The notes under the pieces: generated by a model
What the model was told of the DNA's origin: nothing
What the model saw: the letters and a program-made list of their open reading frames with translations, nothing else
Databases searched by the model: none
Position numbers and translations under genes: made by a program
Assembly (NCBI GenBank): GCA_027625915.1
Contig: JANTQA010000012.1
Span: 4,672,501 to 4,736,500 of the forward strand
Origin: Anaeramoeba flamelloides
Taxonomy: Eukaryota; Metamonada; Anaeramoebidae
Length of the DNA: 64,000 nt
Direction of reading: 5' to 3'
Shown: piece after piece, positions 31,889 through 42,632 of the stretch
Layout: each line of letters opens with the position of its first letter
Numbering within the stretch: position 1 is the stretch's first letter

Positions 31889-33804
31889 TACCATGGCAGC
31901 GAATACATTATTTCGTTTAAATGCAAACACATTTTTAAACGCATTGAAAATGCGTTTCGATTTTGTTTTACTTTTGGGTATATATATGTATCTACTCAAA
32001 CACACATTTGATATATATATATATTGTTATTATATATATCAAATATTATATTTATGAAATAAATATTAAATTTAAAATATTTTTAATTAATTACTTTTTA
32101 ATTTTTGTGGAAGAAAAACTTTTAAAATAAATTAATAAAAATTTTACTTTTCATTGTAAAAATGAAAAAATTAAAGATCCAAATAGATTTCTCATTTTCT
32201 CGTATTTACTGTATTGATAAATTGATCAAAAAAAAAATTATTTTTTAATCTTTTATTTTGTAGCTATTTCCAAGTATAATTAAATCTTAATCATTTTTAA
32301 TTAATACAAATATTATCAAGTTTCTATCAATTAATATTTCATTTTATAAATAAACTCAACTAATATTTTAAAAAAAATTGAAACTGTTGAAACAGTTAAA
32401 AGAATAACAAATTAACAATTTCATTCAATTTGGAAATAATTTTGATTTATCTCTTATATTTGTATCATTATTTCATTTTTTTGTTTTTTCCTTTTCATTC
32501 TCTTTTTTCAATTACTTAATCTGTTTTGTTAGATCAAAATTTTCCATTTCATTGGAATTAATATGGAAATTTGAGTTCTTTTAAAAGAGAAAAACCAAAA
32601 TCAAGTTATTTGATTGATCAATATTTGTTTCTTGGAATTTCAACAAATTTAGCAATGCATTTTTTTTGTTGTGCTTTTTGGTATAATTTTGAAACAATAA
32701 TTATTCTACTTTGATTACATTTTATTTATTTTTTTTTTTTTTTGTGGGTATTGCAAATTATTAAACATTACCAGTATGTCAAATTTACAAGTTGTTATAA
32801 TTTTGTAATTTCTTCATTGATTTATTTATTGATATTTTGATTTTATAATAAAATTATTTTTTCGAGTGAAACTAAAAAAGATCAAGCCAATAAATATTTG
32901 TCAATTATTTAAAGGATTAGTCATCTTTTAATTTAAATCAAAACTGTTTCAATACCATAAATGTTTAGTTTAATAAAAAAATTAAAAAAAGTGATAAAAA
33001 TTAATACATATTCACCCCAAATAATCTATAGAGCGTTAACAAAAAAATGAGGTAAGAATCCTAATTTACATTCATAAATAAACATATATAAACTCACTTG
33101 TAAAAAAAAAAATTCTTGGTTTTGAACACCTATCAAAAAAATCAAATATTTTTAAAAAAAAAAGAATGAAAATATTAATTGAGAAATAGATTTATTCAAA
33201 TTATTTGATAAAAACAAAATTAATTTAAAGAATAATCAAGTTCAATACCAATTAATGGAAATACGATATATATATATATATATAAACTAAATTTCATAAT
33301 AAATGGCCCATGTTACATTTGAATTTTGAATTGCTTTTGTATTGTTTTGAAAAAGTTCTCCTCAGAATGAAAAGTTTGTAAATAAATCTTATTTTCTCTT
33401 TTTTATTTTTTTGACAGTGTTTTGTTAAAATGGAAAATGAAAATGTAACATTGGAAAGAGGTAACAGATGAATTGATGAAAAAATTGGTTTCAAATATGA
33501 AAAAGAGCTTAGATTTAGTTATTCAAATCGAAGGAGACAGATAAATGGGGTTTAATAATTTTTTTAAATTTTCTATTTTTTATGTAATGCTTAAGTCAAA
33601 ATAAAGTCCACAATTTTTATAATTGTTTTTTTATTATTCTTTTTTTCGTTTATTTTTAGACAAAAAATAAACATCTCTTGAGTATAGAACTGAATATTAC
33701 AATCAAAATTATTATATTATAATAGATAACTCCAATTATTAAAAATATTTTTCTTTAAAATTTGATTTTTAATTGGCAAATGATTTTGAAATAGAGTTTA
33801 TATA

Positions 33805-33998
33805 TAATCAGTTCCACTTTTAAGGCACAAACTTTCAACAAAATTTAAGGCACTAAAAAATCTCAATTAAGGTACAAGATTTGGAATTTTTTTTATACAA
33901 TTTATTTTACTCGAACCTGAATTTTGTGCCTTGATTTGAAATTTTTATTGTACCTTAAATTTCGTTGAAAGTTTGTGCCTTAAAAGTGAAACTGATTG
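33805..33998. mobile_element. Palindromic TA-flanked MITE, family 1, copy 3
   Basis: Same arms as copies 1 and 2 (CAGTTCCACTTTTAAGGCAC ... AAAAGTGAAACTGATTG). The first bases have drifted (TAATCAG for CAGTCAG). TA at 33803-33804 and 33999-34000. Confidence 0.88.
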
Positions 33999-34245
33999 TA
34001 AATATTGTTTTTTAATATAAAAACTAGATAAATAAACATCCATATACCTAAGTGTCATTGAGTGCCTTTTCGTATAAAATTTTTCGATGATTAGTAAGTA
34101 CGAAGTTAATATATAATATTTTTCTCAATTATTTTACATTTTGGAAACACAGGAAACATTTTTTTTTTTTTACTTTAAGAAATAAACAAAAAAATTAAAT
34201 AAATTTTCTTTTTATTACTAAAATTAAAAAAAAAAGAGTTCTTCT

Positions 34246-36506
34246 TAAATTTTCTAAAAAAACCCGAAAAAAAAATTTACCCGAAAAAATTTTTTAAATT
34301 AAAATTCACAAAATTCAATTATTTTGGAAGGGTTATATAATTTCAAAGTGTTTTTTTAATTTTTAGATATAATTCAAGATTTTTACAACTTAATTTCTCA
34401 TTTTTTAATATTTTTTTCAAAAAAAAAAGTAACTTTTTAAACTATTGGATTATTTTTTTTCATTTTTATAAATTACGTGTTAACGATCAAGTGAAAATGT
34501 AAAATTCAATCACCAAAAAGTTAGATCATTTTTGTCGGTCAACTGAGACAATATATTTTTTGAAAATATACAAAAAGCCATTAATTTTTGCAAATATAAT
34601 TTCCATTAGATCTTTGAATAAAAATTCAACAAAAACTTACTCAAACAACGCCCCGTACAATTTGTATTGAACCTAACAGTTGTTTTTTGAGAGAAAACCC
34701 CACAAACAAAAAAATTATCAAAAAAAAAAACTATTTAACATTGTTTGGGTATTTGGTTAGGATTTTCTTTCCAAAAATCAAATCGAATAAATTCTAACCT
34801 CTTTAAAGAATTCTTCGAAAACTTCAATTCAAGAAAACAAACAAAAAGAACCAAAGCCGAAAAAACTAAATGAAAATCAGGGTTCCTTTGTAAGAATTGT
34901 TTTGTTTAGGAAGATAATGTAATAATTTGAGAAACCCAAGAGTTAGTAATCATAGTACATGCGATCTTCTAAAGTTAGAGTTATTAGTGATAGTGTTTGA
35001 ATTGATCTTCATTTTTAGGTTAAGAAATATTGTTTATTTTTCAATTTCATTAGGCACTTTGGTTAATTAGGGTGTTCGAGTGGTAGTTTTCTAAAATACC
35101 TAAACCTGACTTTAATTTTCTGAAATAAAATTTTCAATAAAATAATCTTTCAATCCAAATTGGAAGAAATTTGGGAATAAGGTTTGTAATTTAAATATTA
35201 TTGGACGAAAAGGTTTTTGAAACAAATTGGAAAACTCCAGAATTAGTCCGAAAAAATACAAAAATTGAAAAAAGTAAAATTTTTGTGTTTGTTTAATTCT
35301 TTGAAATTTTTCTTGGAAAATCTTTTTGTTTCTAAACAAACAGATTGTTGAGTGTTGTTTTTCGAGTTCATGGTATTTGAATAATAGAACAAGAAAAAAA
35401 TTCACTACATTTTCTTGTTTTTTCTTTTTAAAAAGAGTTATAAAAGAAATAATTTGGGATTTTGTATGCTTTTTGAATAAAGTAAATGGAAAATGAAAAT
35501 AAAGTAAAATTGTTTTCCTATTTGTAGAACAAATTTGGTGTTTTCTCTTTTTTTCATAAAAATCTTCTCTTTTCTAAGTTTGTTACTTTTAGAAAGTTGT
35601 CAAAGAAGAAAAGTTGCCCTACAAATACCAAAAAAACTTCTCTAGAATTAATGTCGTGATAAAAAATTAATTTTTTTTTAGAAACTTGAAAAAATATTGT
35701 AAGTTCTTTTTCAAAGAACGATCAGGTTTGGGAAATTGTGCAGTGTTCTTTAGGTTTTGTGTTTGTTTTCAAATTGTTATAAGCTGTTTAAATTTTGATT
35801 TTTTAATTAACGATCTACAATCAAAAAATTTGAAATGATTGTAATCTATTCCATCGAATAAAGAAATTGATATTGGAAAAGTGAGTAAAAGTTTCCCTGT
35901 ACTTTTCTGAATTAATGGTTTTACATAATCAATTCTGAAAGTTTTGTGTTCTGGGCATTCAAGTTAAAGGAAAAAAAATAAAAAACACATGAAATTCACA
36001 AATAATCAAGCCAAAAACAGTTACTTAATCAAAAAATAGGGATGTAGTTGTAATTTTCTTTTGAACGAGATGCTTTTTTAAGTAAACTTTTTCATTTTTT
36101 AACAACAAACAAAAAATAATAAAATAAAAGTTAAAATTAAAAAACAAATACCTTTTTGGGTTGGTTGATCAAGTCACCAAAACAAAAATCTTCCTTTAGT
36201 CTGGAAAATCGTTTAACACTTTTAAAAAACTCTGAAGAACAAATTACTTTCACTTTTATCCAACAATTACTTTTATAAAATCCTTTCTAATTTACCAAGG
36301 AATAAGACAGCTTTAAACAATACCATTTCTTAACAATTAAATGCTCCACTTTTCCAAAAAAAATTGTTATTGAAAATAAAATACGAAATTTAAGTTCCTC
36401 AAAGGTGAAACAAAAAAAAAAACAACTTCAACAATCATAAACTACTCAAAATATCAAGTTAAAAAATTTCGGGTAAATTTTTTTTTCGGATTTTTTTAGA
36501 AATTTT
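34246..36506. mobile_element. 2.26-kb stretch bounded by ~48-bp inverted repeats
   Basis: Left 34246-34297 (TCTAAAAAAACCCG, then ATTTACCCG) and right 36459-36506 are inverted copies with few mismatches. Nothing coding is found between them. This may be a non-autonomous or gutted DNA transposon; no clear target duplication was found, and chance in AT-rich DNA is reduced by the shared ACCCG words. Confidence 0.45.
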
Positions 36507-37222
36507 ATTAATTTACCAAAAAAAAAAAAACAAATAAAATCCAGTTTAAAATGAATAGGATTGTACTTCTATTATATATAAAAAAAGAAGTTTTACCCAA
36601 TAAACATTCAATTTTTTATGATAAGAATAAAATGAAAAAAAATCTTGAAATTTAGGCAAGTAAATATTTCAAACTTTAAAAGATACACATATACATATAA
36701 TATATTATGCTAGCCCATCCTATAAAGAAAATTGAAATAATTTGATTAAGTAATCAATTCAAATAAAAAAAAAACATAAAAAATATTTTTGATATTATTC
36801 TAAATATTGATTCATTATAAATCATGTAATTTGTTAATGATAATACAGCATTATAATTATTTTATTGAAAATTCGAAATAAAAAATTAGAAATTATGAGA
36901 AGTGTAGTATAGTGTCGTTGAGTGCCAAGTTTTTTTATTTTGAGAAATAAATAGATAATTTCTTAAAGTTATTTTTAATAACCCAAATGTATAAAAAACC
37001 TAACGGTTTTTTCCAGAATTTAAAAATATAAATAAAAATCTTAGATTTAACTTAATTCTTTTGAATTCTGGAAAATACTATCCGAAATGTTACCGAGTTT
37101 TAACAAGTGCCAAAGCTTTTACATTTTAGAAAATAAGAAGAAAATTTCAAAATTTTTCTTTTTTTCTTTTATTAAAAAATAGCTAAATACGCTTTCCCAG
37201 AATTCAAAAGTTTAGGATAATA

Positions 37223-37417
37223 CAGCCAGTTTCACTTTTAAGGAACAAACTTTCAACGAAATTTAAGGTACAAAAAAATCTCAAATTAAAGGACATTTTT
37301 TAAAATTTTTTTTTTCACAAATTATTTTACTAGAACCTGAATTTTGTACCTTAATTTGAGATTTTTTTGTACTTTAAATTTCGTTGAAAGTTTGTTCCTT
37401 AAAAGTGGAACTGACTG
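37223..37417. mobile_element. Palindromic TA-flanked MITE, family 1, copy 4
   Basis: Begins CAGCCAGTTTCAC and ends AGTGGAACTGACTG; TA at 37221-37222 and 37418-37419. Arms as in the other copies, with AAGGAACAAAC instead of AAGGCACAAAC on both arms. Confidence 0.9.
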
Positions 37418-37893
37418 TAAAATATATTTTAATTTCTTAAATTACATAAAAAATTATGAAAATTTACCAAAATTCAAGATTATTGAGAAAAAAATGAGAT
37501 TTATTTTAATTATTTTATATTCGAGAAATATAAAGGATCTTTTCTTGAAGTTTTCTTTTTCTTTTTCTTTTTTTTTTTTTTTTTTGGTTAAATATATTGA
37601 TTTTATTCTATTTTTATAAATTCTAATATAACATATTGTGCCTTTTTAAACCAAAAGAAAAAGAAAAAATCAAAGAATTTACTTTATTCTTTGAAATTCT
37701 TGAAAATCTAACATCTATGTGATTTTTTTAATTTTTTTGTCACAAAAATCTATCAATTTTTTCATGAAAAAAAAAATTAAAAAAAGCTAATAAATGTAAA
37801 AAGACAACAATTCCCAATTTTAAAATAAAAAAATAAAAAGAAAAATATTGAAATTTTACTGGCATTTTGAACAGGATCAAAATTAATCACAAT

Positions 37894-37896
<3 letters not shown>

Positions 37897-37939
<43 letters not shown>
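37897..37939. repeat. AT dinucleotide microsatellite
   Basis: About 21 TA units without interruption. Confidence 0.95.
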
Positions 37940-37941
<2 letters not shown>

Positions 37942-38746
37942 ATTTTGGCTATTTTAGAATCAACAGTTATAGTCACACAAACACCCCGTCAAAATTTAAA
38001 GTACCTAAAATTGGCTTGTCTAACAATATTTTTTTTTTGTACAACTTTCTAGAGAATTGTTATGAACGTTTATCATAAACCATAAAATTTATAAACCAGG
38101 AAAAAATATATTATGGATTTTTTGGTTTTCGAAATTAACAAACAAATTAATAAAAAAAAATGCATTAAGACTCATCTTCAATTTCGAAATTTGAAAAAAT
38201 CTTAGACTTGTTCAATTTAAAAAGAATGATTGAAAAATATTTACAAGTTACCATAGTATCGATGATTTCTTTTCATCTGAAATTGAATTTTTGTCAACTT
38301 TTATAACAAAAAAAAAAAAAAAATGCTATAAGGAAGAGAAATTAGTTTTTGATCTTCGGATATAAGAAAAATTGAATTTTCTATTTTATAAAACACAATT
38401 TTATAAAAGAAAACTAATATCTATATATTACAAATTTTCATTGTAGTTGGAACCTTTGTATGTAATTTTTTTTAAAAACTTACATCTTTTTCTTTTTTAC
38501 TATAACAAGAACATGTGAATAAAAATCAAAAACTTTGTGAATGAAAAAAAGTGAAAAAAAAACTAAATTAAAGTTATTTATTTTATTGGACTTTTGATAA
38601 AAATCCAAGTCAACTATTGTCTTAAGAATAAAAAAGAGGCTTTTTGTGAAAGCTTCAAAATTGGCAAAAAGACCATATTTTAATAAACCTTCAAAGAACC
38701 CAAAGGGTCTCGGGTCTTAAAGACTCTATACTTAGCGTGGTATCCC

Positions 38747-39832
38747 TTAAATTAATTTCAGCAAATCTTCTTTTCCAAAAGGTTTCAATTCTTTCCAATT
38801 TCCGTTTTTAACTTTAATTACCCAATCAGGGTTATTGATAAATCCACGTGCAACTCCTACCAAATCCACTTTGTTGTTTTCAATGAGCGCAAGGTGTGGC
38901 TCTGGGTCTGACACAGGGGATTTATTTTCGCTCATAAACGATTCGATTAAAGTGTTGCTATAGGTCATGCCGCCCGTAGCGATCACTGGAATGCCAGACA
39001 ATTTCTGAGCCCAAGCAGACAAGCAATTTTTTTCCTCTTGGTCATCAAATGTGATTTTTGTACACTTGTAATCACAGACGTGTATGATGTCGATGCCTGC
39101 GCCTTTAATTGCAAGAACAAATTCTTTTAATTCCTGTGGATTTCGCCATTTGATTTCCGAAAAGTCCTCACCAAACCCAAATTGTGAGACGCGGTAAATA
39201 AGTGGGAAGTCTTCACCAACGGCCTCGCGGACAGCACGAATGACTTCGAGGGGATATTTGATCCTCCCTTCGAATGTTGATCCGTACCCGTCCTTGCGAT
39301 CATTTGTCAAGGAAATAAACGCGTCCAAGAGGAACCCACCACCAGCGTGTAATTCGATGGCATCGCAATTAGCCTCCTTCGCAAGCTTGGCGCTGTTCAC
39401 AAAATCTTCCTTTGCTTGAGCCATTTGCTCCTTTGTGATCACGCTGACAGTTTTACCCCATTTTTGGGTTTTGATGGGCCCAATTGGATCATCGCTTGCT
39501 GGCCCGCAATGCCAGAGCTGTACCGCAAACTTGGATCCCGTTTCATGGATTTTTTCCACAAGCCCCCGATACCCCTCCATTTGCTCTTGGTTATGGAGGC
39601 GTGTGTTATTGTAACGAGACGTAAACCCATTTGTCGAATTTACATAGACACCCTCAGAGATGATCAGACCAACCTCGTTTTTCGCCCGTAAAGTGTAATA
39701 ATCAATGTACTCTTGTGTGATAAGATTCCCCTCTTGAGTGGATGAGCCACGTGACATGGGGGCCATCACTATTCGGTTTTGTAATGTTAATTTGTTCCCC
39801 AGTTCAAATTTTGTAAATGCTTTTTTTGTCAT
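38747..39832 (-). CDS. Old Yellow Enzyme family NADH:flavin oxidoreductase, unusual active site
   Basis: A 361-aa single-exon protein of the FMN-binding OYE TIM-barrel family (OYE1-like, about 360-400 aa). Visible family blocks: LQNRIVMAPMSR (residues 17-28), VGLIISEGVYV, FAVQLWHCG (Gln for the flavin), AIELHAGGGFLLDAF (159-172), NDRKDGYGSTFEGR, IYRVS (Arg214 at the flavin), IATGGMTY and ARGFINNPDWV (phosphate site). In OYE1 the substrate pair is His191/Asn194 with proton donor Tyr196. Here His162 is kept, but the Asn/His position is Gly165 and the Tyr position is Phe167. Reduction of ordinary enones may thus be altered. The gene is clearly richer in GC than its flanks and resembles bacterial and fungal enzymes, so lateral acquisition is possible. 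Enzyme family is firm; the substrate is unknown. Confidence 0.95.
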   Translation of the reverse strand: MTKKAFTKFELGNKLTLQNRIVMAPMSRGSSTQEGNLITQEYIDYYTLRAKNEVGLIISEGVYVNSTNGFTSRYNNTRLHNQEQMEGYRGLVEKIHETGSKFAVQLWHCGPASDDPIGPIKTQKWGKTVSVITKEQMAQAKEDFVNSAKLAKEANCDAIELHAGGGFLLDAFISLTNDRKDGYGSTFEGRIKYPLEVIRAVREAVGEDFPLIYRVSQFGFGEDFSEIKWRNPQELKEFVLAIKGAGIDIIHVCDYKCTKITFDDQEEKNCLSAWAQKLSGIPVIATGGMTYSNTLIESFMSENKSPVSDPEPHLALIENNKVDLVGVARGFINNPDWVIKVKNGNWKELKPFGKEDLLKLI

Positions 39833-41153
39833 ATTCAGTTGTGGTTTTAAAAAAGAGAGTTTTAGGAATTATGGAAATTTTTTTTTCCTCTTTTTTAAAA
39901 AGTTTTTTTCAGACTTTTTGTGATCCCTAATTTCTTCATTTGTTATGAAAATGCTTTAAAATGGAAACTAAATTGGTTAAGCATTGTTAAACAAATCAAA
40001 TCAATCCTTTGTTCTCATTTAGATACTATTTTTACTTTTTGTTCGATAAAAGGTAGAAAAATACAACAAACTTTTTGGGATTCTCTTCTTTTGATGTTCA
40101 ATAAGAATTGACAACTAGGAAAACATCCAGTCCAAATGGTGTTCTTCAATTTTGGGGGTATATGTAAAATAAAAAATTAGAAAAAATTTTCAGTTTTTTT
40201 TTTTTTGATGAAATGGGGTTTTTGATTTGAAAAAACTGTAAATTTGTGATTACCTTTATTGGCTCAGTTCTTTAATGTGTGTTGTTATTGATTAATTTGG
40301 ATGAACAATATTCATAAAGTAAAGGAGTATTTCTCAATTGAAAAAAGAAAATAGGATGAAATTTTAGACCCGTTAAATTTAAAATAAGAGTATGATCGGA
40401 GAAGACTCATTGATGACTTACAGCCTATTTATTCCCTAAAAAGGGTACCAAGATAATAAATCTGGTTCAAATAACAATTATCTGTTTTTTTCGTAAAATT
40501 ATATTTTGAGAAAAACAATTTGTCTGTGAAACAAATTCGAAATTTAAACGGGGAAAAATTGGGGAAATAAGATGTTTAAGTAATAGTTCTATCTTTATTT
40601 TTGAAAATAATAAGATTGATGTTTTTCAGTGTATAAAAATAGTTGAGATGATTTTTGATAGAGTATGGATAGATATTAAAATAAAGTGATTTTCAATTTT
40701 GTATTGTGTTTTACGAAAATACAAATTGATTTTTTGCAAATATTTATTTTGTTTTTCGATTAAACCAATAATTTGCAATATCCTGACTTACCAGTTATTG
40801 AAATTGTTTTGAATCTATTTGATGGTAGAGATTTTATTTTAAAATTAAAATGAATTTGTAGTTATTGTGTCTATTATTGGTAATAATTTTGAGTTTTTTT
40901 AACTTCGTGTTTTTTTTGAGATTATGTAAATTTTTGTTGTTTGTTTATTTTATGCAAAATGTATTAATTTTAATTAGACACATTGTATTTTGTTTTTTGT
41001 TATTATTTGTTGACTGGTTTGAAAGTAGTTTTAGTTTGTTAGGTTGTTAGTTGAAGATTCTTAAAAGAAAATGAGGATTACAAAATATAGCTTTAAAAAT
41101 CTACATATAAATATTTTTTATAAATACTTTAAAAGTCGAATAAAAATGTACAA
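39833..41153. other. Intergenic region between OYE and tRNA genes
   Basis: The OYE leader (39833-39900) is followed by AT-rich DNA. A 63-codon frame at 39920-40111 has a good-looking acceptor (TTTTTTTCAG) before it but no partner exon; I do not call it. Confidence 0.6.
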
Positions 41154-41223
41154 TCGGGATTAGTATAGTGGTAGAACGTCTGGTTTTCACCCAGTTGGCC
41201 CGGGTTCAATTCCCGGATTCCGA
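41154..41223 (+). tRNA. tRNA-Glu (anticodon UUC)
   Basis: Complete cloverleaf: acceptor stem TCGGGAT/ATTCCGA (one G-U pair), D arm with TAGTGGTAGA, anticodon arm TCTGG-TTTTCAC-CCAGT giving anticodon TTC, short variable region, and T arm CCGGG-TTCAATT-CCCGG. The internal A box (TAGTATAGTGG) and B box (GGTTCAATTCC) are present. No intron, no encoded CCA. Confidence 0.97.
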
Positions 41224-41225
41224 AA

Positions 41226-41233
41226 TTTTTTTT
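41226..41233 (+). terminator. RNA polymerase III terminator of tRNA-Glu
   Basis: A run of eight T begins two bases after the mature 3' end of the tRNA, the standard Pol III stop signal. Confidence 0.85.
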
Positions 41234-42309
41234 ACAATTTTTTATAAATAAAGCTGCCATTGCTTTCGTTTTTAAAGTCCATAATTTTTTTTGATAACAA
41301 CTTAACCTTCTATCAAATAAAAAAAATCTATTTTTTTTCAGAAATGATTTTTCAAAATTCAAAAAAGTTTTGAAAAAATAAATAATTCTTGACGATCTAA
41401 AAATAGAAAACTTTCTTGTTTTATTGGACTCAACATCACCTTTTTTATATAGACTCCAACTATTTAACAAATCCTTACTACAACAAAAACAAGTCAATAT
41501 CAATAACTTTACTGTTTTAATCAAAATGAAATAATTGATCAAAAATATAAAAAGAAATTTTCTAAATAAAATATTTTTCTATTTTCTTAAGATATATTAT
41601 TTCAAAAATCACCGATTGGCAAGTTATATATTTTGAAGGGCATAAACATTTAAGAAATAAAGTTTATTTTTTTTTTCAAAAATTAGGTTAAAAAAACGAA
41701 AAAAAAATGTATAGAAATAAATATAGCTAATAATTACTCAGCAATATTCGTACAACAAAACAAATACAGAAGATTATTTAATCAGCGATATTATGATTAA
41801 AAATTAATATCCAAAGGTCTTTCTAAAAAACATATTTACATAAAATATATTGATAATTGAAAAAAGAAAATAATTAATTAAATTTCTAGTATTTTCTAAA
41901 AATAAAATGAAATCTTGTCAAGATCTTGAAAAAAAAATTTTTTTTGTAATTTGTGTTTAGATTTTTGAAGTATATGAGTTAACCTCATTTAAACAATTTA
42001 TTAATTTGAGTCTCTTTTTTTAAAATCCCAAATTCACATATTTCTAATATAAAACGAAAAAAAGTAATTCCTATTATTTTTATTTCACAATTAAGTTAAT
42101 TCATGAAAATGCTAAAACATATTTTTTTATTTTATTTTGGAATTTATCAATTTTGAAAGAAAATTTTCTATTTTGTTATTCTTTTTGAAGATTAATATTT
42201 CATTTCAAATCCCAGTTGATAAAACTAATTGAGTTATATAAGTGATTAAATAAATGGAAATTTGATTGAAGTTTAACAATAGATCTCAATTAAATTGAGA
42301 TCTATTATA

Positions 42310-42437
42310 CAGCTGTTTCAACTCAGGTGTGAATCGCACTCATTCGTTGAAATGTTGGGAAACCTTCCAAGTCAATTTAAAATGTTTCTCGACCATTCAA
42401 CGAATGAGTGCGATTCACACCTGAGTTGAAACAGCTG
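42310..42437. mobile_element. 128-bp MITE, family 2, with perfect 42-bp inverted ends
   Basis: Starts CAGCTGTTTCAACTCAGG; the last 42 bases are the exact complement of the first 42. Flanked by TA on both sides (42308-42309, 42438-42439). The perfect arms suggest a recent insertion or recent copy. Tc1/mariner type is inferred from the TA and the CAG start. Confidence 0.9.
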
Positions 42438-42632
42438 TAATAAGTTCCAGTTTTAAGACACAAACTTTCAACGAAATTTAAGAAATAGAAAAATTTCAAA
42501 TTAAAGCACATGTTTTGGAATTATCTTTTACACGAATCTTTTCAATAGAATTTGAATTTTGTACCTTGTTTTGATTTTTTTTTGTATCTTAAATTTCGTT
42601 GAAAGTTTGTGTCTTAAAACTGGAACTGACTA
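42438..42632. mobile_element. Palindromic MITE, family 1, copy 5 (abuts family 2 element)
   Basis: AGTTCCAGTTTTAAGACACA at left, TGTGTCTTAAAACTGGAACT at right. The left terminal bases are disrupted where the 128 bp element lies next to it; the right end reads CTGACTA before TA. The first bases overlap the TA of the neighbour. Confidence 0.88.

Larger units (their letters stand above)
31889..38746. other. Long intergenic region
   Basis: About 6.9 kb with no supported gene. Contains a relative of the 24.0 kb sequence (32640-32850), MITE copies 3 and 4, a 2.26 kb stretch bounded by inverted repeats (34246-36506), a 43-nt AT microsatellite, and degenerate short repeats around 36.9-37.7 kb. Confidence 0.7.

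Noticed and set aside
39912-40111. Frame of about 65 codons preceded by TTTTTTTCAG
   Set aside because: The acceptor looks good but a preceding exon would have to lie inside the divergent OYE gene; no start codon and no homology.
41129-41542. 137-codon minus-strand frame containing GIRELNPGQLGENQT
   Set aside because: It is the antisense of the tRNA-Glu gene; such peptides are well-known artefacts of tRNA loci.
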